From: Argyresthia goedartella
Lineage: Eukaryota; Arthropoda; Insecta; Lepidoptera; Argyresthiidae
Length of the DNA: 64,000 nt
Direction of reading: 5' to 3'
NCBI GenBank assembly: GCA_949825045.1
Contig: OX463807.1
Span: 13,293,501 to 13,357,500 of the forward strand
Made by a program: the position numbers and the translations under genes. Positions within the stretch are counted from its first letter, which is position 1, and each line of letters starts with the position of its first letter. Shown in pieces: positions 54,684 through 64,000 of this stretch. The notes beneath the pieces were generated by a model. The model searched no databases. It saw only the letters and a program-made list of their open reading frames with translations, and had not been told where the DNA came from.

Positions 54684-57600
54684 CCCGTGGGGTCCCCACT
54701 GCAATTTGCTATCAATGGTTATTCCAAGAAACTTCGCATCATTTACTAATTCTAACGTGCGGTTGTCTAACACTAAACTGGTCTTAACTTGCCTGACATT
54801 TGGAAATGAGAATTTGATAAACTTGGTTTTACCAGCGTTTAACAATAAATTATTAACTGTGAACCAATTCAAGGTTAAAGACAATACACCATTAACATCA
54901 TCAAAATCTCCTTTTTGTCTTTCAATTTTGAAGACCATCGAAGTATCATCAGCAAACAACACTATGTCAGTAAATTTCTCCACCATGAAAGGCAGATCGT
55001 TAATATATACCAGGAATAAGAAAGGGCCTAATATGGAACCTTGTGGAACGCCAATTTTTACACCCGATCCATCAGATTTAACGCCGTTTACTTCTGCCTT
55101 CTGAATTCTATTGCTTAGGTATGATCTTAGTAGATCCAACGCTTTATTTCTAACTCCGTTATGATTTAATTTAATTATAAGCGTATTATGATCAACACAA
55201 TCAAACGCTTTCGACAGGTTGCAAAAAACTCCGATAGCATCCTGTGCGGCCTCCCATGCAGAATAAATATGAGATATAAGGGTAATACCTGCATCCGTAG
55301 TCGATTTACCCCTAGTGAAACCGTATTGTTTGGCGTGGAGATGTTTTGTACGGTTGAAGTGTGAGAGCATTTGATTGAGTATAATCTTTTCAAATATTTT
55401 ACTTAGTGTTGGAAGAACAGATATTGGTCTGAAATTTGAAGGATCACCCTTATCTCCCGACTTGAACAGAAGTATCAGTTTACTGTGTTTCATGAGGTCA
55501 GGGAAAGCCCTATCGTCAACACATTTATTGAATATATAAGCTAAGTGTGGGGCTATAACTAGAATTACTGAACCAATGACTTTGACTGATATACCCCACA
55601 GGTCTTCCGTATTTTTTAAGTTAAGTAATTTAAACGTTTTGACAATGTCCTGGGGATATACATGATGAAATTTTAAATATACATTACTGACGCTAGTGTT
55701 ATTTTTTAATAAAGTCTCTGCTTCATATGGAGATGAATTTAGACGGTCTGTTGTGAGTAAGGGCATATTGGTGAAGAATGTTTCAAAAGCTCGAGCAATA
55801 TCAGCGCTGGATTTAACAACATCATCTTTAGGCATAAATCATTGTCCCTTGGTATAACTTTGCCAGTTTTGCGGTTTATTATTTGCCAAACTGTTTTCAT
55901 TCTATTGAACCAACTTGAATGTTTTGGAATATTTTTTAACATAGTCATGAAATTTTCGATCAAAGTTATAGGTTTTTTGTTCATAAAGGTCATATAAAAT
56001 AACTCTACTTTTACGAATTCCAAACGTTGCCCAGTCATTAAATTTAGATTTACCGTTGTAGTCACTGACTTTTTTTAATTTAAAAACATTATTGAATTCT
56101 GTCTGAATAATGTTGAAGTCTGAGTAGATTTTGTTTGGGTTCTGATCATCAAAATCCGGTACTGGCAAATTTATATCTAACTTTTTCATATACGTCTCTA
56201 GTCTATGGGATGTAATAGGCCTATAAAATGATGGATCAGTCCTATTTTTATTGGCAATTGGGAATGAAACGTTTGACCACTGTGATCGGAGGGTAAGCAG
56301 TTAATTACATTTTTACTTGTGAATGCACAGTCACAAAATACGTTATCAAAGCAAGTTTGGCTGGCAAGTGTAATTCTAGTCGGCTCTAGAAATATATGAC
56401 ATAAGTTTAATGATTTGAACAAAGTTTTTAATCGTTGTTTCAATGTTGTATCTACAAACAAATCTACATTAAAATCGCCACAAATAATTTACTTTTTTCT
56501 GCTATTACAAAGTTAAATGAGGGCATCCTCCATAATTTTCTCGAACATTTCAAAATTGCCATGGCCGTTTTCATCTCTCGGAGGTCTGTAGACACAAACA
56601 ATAATATGGCTATCCAACTCAACACAGGATACCTCTATTTGTCTTTCTACAGTAAGTGCAAGAATATCTTTCCGTTGTTTCACCTTAATATTATTTTTTA
56701 ATAAGATTAAAGAACCACCTCTATCAGCAGTCTTTCTATTGTAACAACTGACAATTTTGTAATTATTTATGTTAAAAGACATCATATATTCTTTTAACCA
56801 GTGTTCTGTAATACAAATAACATCGGTATCTGAATGATTAAGAAATAATTCTAATGCAAGTTCTTTGCCAGGTAGCCCCTGCATGTTTTGATGGGAAATA
56901 TTTAAGTGGGGCTAACCCTTTGTCCTAGTATTTTTCATTTGATTGCCAGAAAACCCCTGCTTATTTTGTAAAATATTCTAATGTTTTGAGGGGTTCTCTT
57001 TTGTCGAACTATCGAGTTTAAAACACTACTATTAGTACTTATACTAACTAAAACTGAAGGCGACTGCGTTATAGTATTTACATGTGTCGCATATATTATA
57101 CGCTAACAATGTAGCTACTCGTTTTTTTTATTTTATGAGACAGGTACATAGTATCCTGAGTCAAAGTAAAGTTATGAATAAAATTATTCATGTCGAAATA
57201 TAAAATAGTATCACTATGATGACACGTTATATTGTATAGATGCATGTTCATTCTATGTACACTTTTATTTTGTTTCCCCGATAAATTAGAACAATAAGAA
57301 AGTTACATAGAATAAACCTGCTCTTCGTCTTATTATATAAATTGAGCAGTACATCTATACCGGTATCTAATGCACTCCGACTAATGTTTGAGTGGTTTCC
57401 TACCATAATAACAATGGTAGTATGTTCATCAAAATTCCCTATAGCTATCTTTTTTATAATATCCTCAAAGGAACTATTAGGACAACAATTATTTGTCACT
57501 TGTTGCTTAAGGCCATAATGCAAAAACATACCAAAATCTACACCTCGGTGCAACGCGTGTAACGGCGAGCGGCGCGGCCCTCGCGGCAGCGTGAAGCAAG

Positions 57601-58050
57601 ACACACGACTCAGCAGGCAGCGCGACACGCGCGTCTCTTAGCGGCGCGGCGCTCGCGCTGATTAGCTGTGAGGTGCCTCCTCGACAACGACGGCGATGCT
57701 GTTTCTTGGTCGGGGCAGCAGTGGGCGTTGCAACACTTACGTTGAGGGGGGTCAAGACCAGAGTTTGTGATGTGGGCTGATCCTTCTTGCTGGTGTCATC
57801 CTCCTTGCTGGTCTCATCCTCCTCGTCCTCAATTAGAATGCCTACCAATTCCGCGTTCTGGCGTTGTAGTTGAAGTAGCTCAGACGTTGCAGCTCTGAGT
57901 TCGACTAACTCACTCTGTTCTTTGGCATAACAGACAAAACAAACTTAACTTTGGCATAACAAACAAACTTTTCTTTGTTACGTTTTAGTAATATAACTGT
58001 ACATTTCCTACTGTGTTGTATCTTGGGTTGTGTCACCTGTCGTGTCAGTC
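54684..58050 (-). pseudogene. CR1-clade retrotransposon (ORF1 + endonuclease-RT), 3'-truncated
   Basis: ORF1 (about 57960-57250): a leucine-rich coiled coil (EQSELVELRAATSELLQLQ), then basic and low-complexity parts, then an SGNH-esterase-like stretch (FGMFLHYGL, IVIMVGNHSN), known in CR1 ORF1 proteins. ORF2: endonuclease with DVICITEHWL, VCVYRPPRDEN and LPSDHSGQ (56884-56200). RT has FRPISVLPTLSKIFEK, KQYGFTRGKSTTDA, GVFCNLSKAFDCVDHN, GVPQGSILGPFLFLVYINDL and VLFADDTS (about 55470-54930). ORF2 is broken by a stop at 56513 and frameshifts near 56195, 55905 and 55835. It ends abruptly at 54684 against gypsy integrase, losing the RT C-terminus and 3' UTR. Confidence 0.88.
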
Positions 58051-58258
58051 ACGACCGCCCGGTGTTGACATTTTTTTTTCAGTATTGTGTTCCGATACCT
58101 GCATTGCATAACATTATGCTATAACGCACATTTCTTCACTTCATGATGTGTTCTCGAGCATTTTTATTTTTTTGTTATTTTAATGTGTTCTAGATTTTTT
58201 CAGCATTCCTCTAGTCTAGTTAGGGTCTAGGTCTAGTAGTTATATAGTATTGATATTG

Positions 58259-58510
58259 ACGACCCGAATAGCCGAGTCGGCAGTGACCCTGCCTACGAAG
58301 CCAAGGGTCCCGGGTTCGAGTCCCGGTGGGGGCAAATATTTGTTTGATGAGAACGGATGTTTGTACCCTAGTCATGGTTGTTTATCTATCTAAGTATAAT
58401 ATTTATCTATATAAGTATGTGTATCGTTGTCTAGTACCCAAGATACAGGGAATCCTAGTTTGGGGCTAGATCAATGTGTGTAAATAGTGTCCAAGGTATT
58501 ATTATTAATA
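58259..58510 (+). repeat. tRNA-derived SINE, full-length
   Basis: Head GACCCGAATAGCCGAGTCGG (A box), B box GGGTTCGAGTCCCGG at about 58312, body GATGAGAACGGATG and GATACAGGGAATCCTAG, tail (ATT)n. The best-preserved SINE here; same family as 5430 (minus). Confidence 0.85.
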
Positions 58511-58939
58511 GTTTATTTTCCTGTTCATCAACCAATTACTATATTAGTGCGAAGAGCGATGGCTAGGAGGAACGCCTATCCGCCAAACTAACGACTGATT
58601 TTGATAGCAGGGAGAATAATTATAATAATAAGTGTTTAGGTAGTATAATTATCTTCATATATAATGTTATAATTGCTGGTTGATCTTCAAATTCAAATTA
58701 TTCTTTATTGGGAGGAATAATATATATGTTATAAAGTATTTTTGTAATATTTGTGTTTATGTGTACCTAATGTATTCTATTTTTAAATTTAGTTCTTGTT
58801 TGCATAAATATTTTGTTATTAGCTGAAACCGCATTGTTTCACTGCACATAATTACTGGGCTGGCTGGAAGAGATTTTTTTTAGGAATACGCCCGCCTTTG
58901 TACATCTTATTTCCCACTGTGTTAATTGTTTTACTGTTG

Positions 58940-59345
58940 TTCTATGCAATAAAGGATATAATAATAATTTGAATATTATTCATATAAATGCCCAGGGCAT
59001 TCATTCTAGTTACCCGGACTTACTGAAAGCCTCATCAGCTTGTGGATGGTATTTTTTTGTCTGAATCATTTACCAATTCGACTTTACCATTCACTGTGTA
59101 CTCACTTCCTGGGTTGCAGCTCTATCGGAACGACAGAGTTGGGGAGTCAGATGGCGGCGTAGCCATTTACCTACGCTTGAATTTCCCTTGCAGAGTAATA
59201 AGTACCTGCTCAAGTGAGTACTTTGAATTCGCAGAACAACTCTTCCTTGGAATCTGTCTTTACCATAATAAAGTTCTGCTCGGTGTTCTCTATAGTACCT
59301 CACTTCCAATGATTACTTGGACTCTTTCGAGTCTTAGCTTAATGG
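58940..59345 (+). pseudogene. Non-LTR endonuclease-domain fragment
   Basis: Plus strand: IIHINAQGIHSSYPDLL (about 58975-59025, N-terminal strand of the APE endonuclease), a frameshift, then LSESFTNSTLPFTVYSLPG, LYRNDRVGESDGGVAIYLR and VLLGVLYS. The catalytic Glu region is present, but the domain ends near 59325. Probably Jockey/LOA-like. Confidence 0.8.
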
Positions 59346-60220
59346 GCTGTCTTCCCTTTATATATTTTTTTTTTCGCTTGAGGGGTTTTTTCTACAGTTG
59401 ACGTGGTGTACGGCAGTCAGCCCCGCCTGAAAGCTAGTCCAGTTTTGACCCGAAGCCCTGCATTCCTGACCAAGTAAGCGAGGTGTATTGAACCGCCATT
59501 TCTGTACACGACGAGTTCGCCAGTGTGGTTGGCGACGCGTCGCCTGCTTTGGAACACGAGCCCACAAGCTTTTCGCCGTGTTAGCTGCGAGCTTTCAAGG
59601 AGACAGCTCACAGAAGAGGAACAACGGGCGTGGCGTCCTGTAAGCGGTTCCTTCCCTTCTCCTTCTCTTGTTTTTTTAATGACCGCTGCCATGTCAACGA
59701 CCCACAGGTTGAACCCCATTGTAAGATTTATTGCCTCAGAGAGTCAGATTGCCTAGAACTAGTGAGGCAATTTGCGAGGTTGCACTTTCCAAAAGTCCCA
59801 CGAATGGCTCTTGGAACTTGTACGCTCCCGCTTTTAGCAGTACGAGGTCACTGTGTCCCACAGGAACTCGCAGCACCTCCGTACCCTGACGCTGCTGAAT
59901 GCCCTGTTGGTGTCAACACCCGAGTGTGATCTGCATGCGTGGCGATGGACGGCTGTGTAGGGAGTGTCTAAGGATTTGTGAGATGAAAGATGATTGGCTT
60001 TCTTGTATAGTTAGTTGATTATTATTATTGTTATGTTCCTTTAAATTGATGTTTCGTTTCACAGTTCATAAAAAATAATAAAAAATGTGCTGTGACGCTT
60101 TAGCAGCTCACGGCTAGCTTCGATATAAATCTAAGCAAATTTTTGTATGTAAAATGTCTAGTTAAGCCCGGCCACCAAAAAAGGGACCCTTATATATTGT
60201 TTTGTTTTACCTTAATAAAC
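59346..60220. other. GC-richer unassigned block
   Basis: Several overlapping open frames on both strands (59417-59719 minus, 59630-59929 plus), but none with motifs I know. A poly-T/A transition near 60075 and its position between two non-LTR fragments suggest a transposon UTR. Confidence 0.3.
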
Positions 60221-60224
60221 CATC

Positions 60225-60782
60225 GCTTTGACCACCAGTAAATATATTTACTTGCGAAAAACTCCCAACTTAACAAAATATAAGGTTACAATATCGATAT
60301 CGACAATAAGGGAGGGCAGCCTTCCTCTGTCCCTGAAGCGCAAACTCGTCGACATGTGCATCCTGCCCATCCTAACCTACGGCGCACAAACTTCGTCGTT
60401 GACCGAGCAACAGAAGTCCAAACTCAAGTATTGCCAGCGAGCAATGGAGTGCAGTATTTTAGGTGTAAAACGAATAGACCGCGTTAAGAACACCGTACTG
60501 CGCTCCATCTGGCATCGCAGATATGGGTGTGCAGACCTCCAAACTGAAGTGGAGCTGGGCAGGCCATGTGTGTCGAATGCACCCAGACAGGTGGGCGAGG
60601 ATAGCCACTGAATGGGTGCCTATAGACGGACACCGGCGCAGAGAAAGGCCCAGAAGGAGATGGCGGGACGACCTGTACACGTTCCAACCAGAGTGGGTCA
60701 ATCTAGCTCTGACTAGAGATATGTGGGCTCGAAATGGGGAAGCCTTTGCCCAGCAGTGGGACACATTAAAGGCTCTGTAAAA
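60225..60782 (+). pseudogene. RTE element 3' end
   Basis: LPLSLKRKLVDMCILPILTYG, LKYCQRAMECSILGVKRIDRV, then after a frameshift near 60520 VQTSKLKWSWAGHVCRMHPD, RWRDDLYTFQPEW and AFAQQWDTLKAL with a stop at 60778-60780 and an A-run. 5'-truncated, with an intact 3' end. Related to the fragment at 44640-44935. Confidence 0.88.
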
Positions 60783-60849
60783 AAAAGGTTACAATATATC
60801 CATTGCTTCTGTAAAATAATCCCATGATAAAACCATAATCTATTTGGTT

Positions 60850-61430
60850 GTACCAAGGCCCAAAAAAAGTTGTCTTCTGATCAGAGCATGTCGGCGCGGT
60901 TTTCCAGTTTCCACTTCTTTAGGCGACTTTAAAACTTCCTGCTTCATCAGAAAAAAAACACACTTGACCTATTTATTCTCCTTCGCTTGATCGATTACGC
61001 TGATGTCTGCTGGGCGAGCGTGAACCAAGAGCAACTGAACAAACTCTAGCGACTCCAAATTCTATGGGTACCGTTATTTTGGTCTGCGCAAGTTTGTCCA
61101 CATTTTGGAGTAATGCAGGGAGTTGAAAAGGCTCCCGATTCGCTGTCACAGGGATTCCCATAACCTCATTTGCCTTTTTAATATTTTATTTATTGATTCC
61201 TCGCTACCATGGCTTCGTACGAGATTGATTCCAATTTCTGTCTTCGGTTAGGCCACCCAGATCTCACACTCGGTCACGATCTTGTTATAACTCCGCAACA
61301 AAACCCACAAATATAGGTTTAGACTTCGAACTATCAGCTTCAGGAACAAACTCCCCAGCAGCGCCATCAGAGACAGTCCGTCACTCAAAATTTTTTTTAA
61401 GTTTTCGTACACTATCATTATCTTCCATAT
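60850..61430 (+). pseudogene. Non-LTR RT C-terminal remnant
   Basis: DYADVCWASVNQEQLNKL (about 60995-61050) and FPISF-like and SYQLQEQTPQQRHQ traces with stops follow the layout of a Jockey/CR1 post-RT region. It may belong with the endonuclease fragment at 58940, now separated by the RTE piece. Confidence 0.6.
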
Positions 61431-61589
61431 TAAATTAAAGTATTTATATTAAGTTATATGCTGTCTATCTCAATTTATATTTTTAATATTTTTGTCCATA
61501 TTGGTAAGCAGTTCATTATTTGGCAACAAATATATAATGATCACCAAAATATTTTTTTCCTACCTAAAATGGCTAAAAGTCCACCAAAA

Positions 61590-61671
61590 GTTGCAAAAAA
61601 TATCAGAGCAAAATACTGCGGTAGCTTAGATGCTGCGGTAGCTTCGCTTCGCTCACCCCCTTTACCCTTCG
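61590..61671 (-). repeat. Short GC-hairpin repeat, copy C left half
   Basis: ATATCAGAGCAAAA, GCGGTAGCTTA, then CCCCCTTTACCCTTCG; interrupted at 61672 by the CR1 element and resumed at 63957. Confidence 0.65.
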
Positions 61672-63956
61672 TCAAATCAAATCAAATCAAATCAAAAATC
61701 ATTTATTTCCATAGGATGTTGTTACATCACTTAGATCCGTCATTACATTTTTTTGGGTGAGTTCACTAACACAATGGCGGAATCTGTGGAGAAGAGCTCA
61801 CCGAAGAAACTTCACAGTCGTCGCATCTTTTGAGTTTCCTTTTTTAAATAAAATATTGTCAAATTACAAAATGAATGCTAATTATATATCGAAACAGCCT
61901 GTTACTCAAACAATCTATTCCCATGGATATCTGTCCTCTAAGTAATCAGATATCCTAGAGTAACCTTTTTTATACAATTTCTGTTTTATTATTATTTTAA
62001 ACTTGTCTAAAGGTAAGTTTTTAATATCAGTAGGGACCTTATTGTAATAGCGTATACGAATTGCCTTTAAAAGAATTACTAATTTTATGTAGTCGGCTTA
62101 CATAAGCAACCAACTTGTCTTTATTTCTAGTATTAAAATTGTGTATATCACTGTACTTCTGAAAATTAGTTATATTTCTTTTTACATACACAAGATTGTC
62201 ATAGATATATTGAGACACAAATGTCAGAATATTGATTTCTTTAAACTTTTCCCTCAGTGACACTCTAGGCCCTAATCTATAAATTGCACGAACAGCCCGT
62301 TTCTGCAGAATAAATATACTATTAGCATTCGCAGCGTGACCCCACAATAAAATACCATAGGTCATTAGACTATGAAAGTAACTAAAGTAGACTAGTCTAG
62401 CGGTGTCTACGTCGGTAAGAGCTCTAATTTTTTTTAACTGCGAACGCTGCCGAACTCAGTCTATTCGACAATTTATTTATATGAGGATCCCATTGTAGTT
62501 TGGCGTCTAAAGTAATGCCCAAAAAGACAGTCGACTGCACAAGGTCCAATCTCTGTCCTTTTATAAATATGTCTGTAGTTACCGGGTTCACATTGGGTAA
62601 CACGAATTTAATACATTTAGTTTTCTTTTCATTAAGTAATAAATTGTTAACAGTAAACCAGTTCACTATACTAGAGATAGCATTGTTTACCTCGTCATAA
62701 TTTGATTGCTGTCTTTCAACTTTAAATATCAAAGAAGTATCATCGGCAAACAATACTAACCCATGTTTTGCTTTAACAAGGTAAGGTAAATCATTAATAT
62801 ATACTAAAAACAAGAAAGGACCAAGAATTGAACCTTGCGGTACGCCCATACTTATTGAAGACCCAGGTGATCTTTTCCCATTAACATCGACCATCTGAAC
62901 CCTATCTGTTAGATATGACTCCAGAAGGCCAAGTGCCTGATCTTTTACACCATAATGGCGTAACTTCCTGACAAGAGTGTCATGATGGACGCAATCAAAA
63001 GCCTTGGATAGATCGCAGAAGACACCTATTGCATCCATTGCGTCTTCCCAGACATCAAAAATATTGTCGATTAGTTCAACACCAGCATCGGCTGTTGAAC
63101 GACCCTTTGTGAAACCAAACTGAGCAATATGAATTAAATTATTGAGATAAAAATGACTTTGCAATTGATTAAGTATGAGTTTTTCAAATATTTTGCTAAG
63201 CGTTGGTAGTATCGAACCAGCTTTGAATAAAGGTATAACTTTACTTAGTTTCATCAAGTCAGGAAACACACCATTATCTATACATTGATTAAATATACAA
63301 CAAAGGTGAGGTGCAATACAATCTACAATGGAACTAATAACTTTTACTGATAGACCATGGGCGTCAGCTGTCTTTTTCATTTCCAGGGATTTAAACGCTT
63401 TTACAATGTCTTCATTATTTACGTGCCTAAATTTAAAATCTGTTTTACAATCCTCAAAGTTTTGTTTAAGTATAGATTCAGCAGCAGCAGGAGATGAATT
63501 TAAAGACTTGGTTGTTGAAACTGGAATGTCCGTAAAGAAATTTTCGAAAGCTTTTGCTACTTCTAGGTCTGTACTTAGCAATTGATTATCTATCTTAAGC
63601 TTGAAGTTATTATGTGTAGCTTTGGCCTTTCCAGTCTCTCTGTTTATAATTTGCCAAGTAGTTTTCATTACATTGCTACTAGATTCAATTTTGTTTTTAA
63701 TGAAATTAGATTTAGCTACGGCACAAACGCGTTTAAACATTTTTGAATAACTACGAACATAATCTAGAAAGGCCGTATTTTTGTTATATGATTTCTCTTC
63801 ATAGAGTTCATATAATCTTCGTCTGCTCCTATGAATTCCAACTGTCGCCCAATCACTAAACAAAGCTTTGTTATTAACTTTTATAGTTTTTGATTTAAAT
63901 ACCGTATCATATTCATTTTTGACAAGGTTAAATACTGAGTTGTACAACAAATTTAT
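61672..63956 (-). pseudogene. 5'-truncated CR1-clade element inserted in a short repeat
   Basis: The minus-strand RT frame (62424-63956) is open over about 510 codons: DWATVGIHRSRRRLYELYEE, FGFTKGRSTADAGVELI, GVFCDLSKAFDCVHHDTLV, GVPQGSILGPFLFLVYINDL, LVLFADDTSLIFK and TVFLGITLDAKLQWDPH. After a break at 62424 the C-terminus continues (MTYGILLWGHAANANS, LQKRAVRAIY). Relative to the copy at 54684, about 12 residues covering the FRPIS RT motif are missing between LFKAG and SILPTLSK. The 3' end at 61672 is (TTTGA)n-like, following AATAAA. The first codons of the longer open frame come from the flanking repeat. Confidence 0.88.
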
Positions 63957-64000
63957 CGTGATAGGTTGAACATGTAAGAACAACAAAAAATACTTAAAAC
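63957..64000 (-). repeat. Short GC-hairpin repeat, copy C right half
   Basis: CGTGATAGGTTGAACATG and TAAGAACAACAAAAAA match, inverted, the ACATGTTCAACCTAACACG end of copies A and B. Confidence 0.7.

Noticed and set aside
59417..59929. Overlapping ORFs of 77-100 codons on both strands
   Set aside because: No recognisable domain; GC-rich block between transposon pieces, so open frames are expected by chance.
43585..64000. Upstream ace exons (catalytic Ser, oxyanion loop, KDEG)
   Set aside because: Looked for on the minus strand; only transposon sequence and unassigned AT-rich DNA found, though short exons could be missed by eye.

Overview
This is an AT-rich, intron- and transposon-dominated animal nuclear sequence, almost certainly from a moth or butterfly. 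Four things point that way. (1) Four spliced exons of an insect acetylcholinesterase of the Drosophila Ace type lie on the minus strand. (2) There are several tRNA-derived SINEs of the kind common in Lepidoptera. (3) Repeats containing CTAATATaATAAATGCGAAAG and ATCAGATCAGCTCGATGGTA, abundant in Lepidoptera, are present. (4) CR1/Jockey/RTE non-LTR elements, Ty3/gypsy LTR elements and a Helitron are piled up between the exons. No bacterial-type gene, rRNA, functional tRNA or CRISPR array is visible.

Host gene: the only host gene I can firmly support is the 3' part of ace on the minus strand. Its exons are 43437-43579, 38299-38451, 5036-5199 and 2204-2361, and their phases fit together exactly. 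The exons with the catalytic Ser and Glu (upstream, beyond 43.6 kb) and the C-terminal GPI-anchor exon (expected left of 2204) were not found. Introns are about 5.0 kb, 33.1 kb and 2.7 kb; the intron upstream of 43579 must exceed 20 kb. Nearly everything else recognisable is mobile DNA inside these introns. A possible extra minus-strand exon lies at 16025-16321, and a broken MADF-domain coding region lies at the left edge.

Layout: 0-2 kb, MADF remnant, non-LTR RT remnant, small MITE. 2-7 kb, ace exons, SINEs, an AC microsatellite. 7-18 kb, inverted MITE pair, CR1 remnant, foldback element. 19.2-22.3 kb, broken RTE element split by another non-LTR fragment. 24280-31297, an almost intact Ty3/gypsy element with 257-bp LTRs and a CGAG target duplication. 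It carries gag, protease and pol, a Jockey fragment inside its 5' LTR, and a striking array of about nine small hairpins between pol and the 3' LTR. 31.5-34.9 kb, decayed Helitron (minus). 35.8-36.6 and 40.9-41.5 kb, RT remnants. 38.5-39.1 kb, a mariner-like MITE next to an ace exon. 44936-53382, a second Ty3/gypsy element (minus, CsRn1-like, tRNA-Lys-type primer site) with a CACG duplication, inserted into an RTE fragment; one of its LTRs has an internal duplication. 53.5-58.1 kb, a third gypsy remnant fused to a CR1 element. 58.2-61.4 kb, SINE, non-LTR fragments and an RTE 3' end. 61672-63956, a 5'-truncated CR1 inserted into a short repeat.

The most interesting unexplained structure is the covarying hairpin array at 30379-30761. 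All calls are from reading the sequence; no database search or folding was run.
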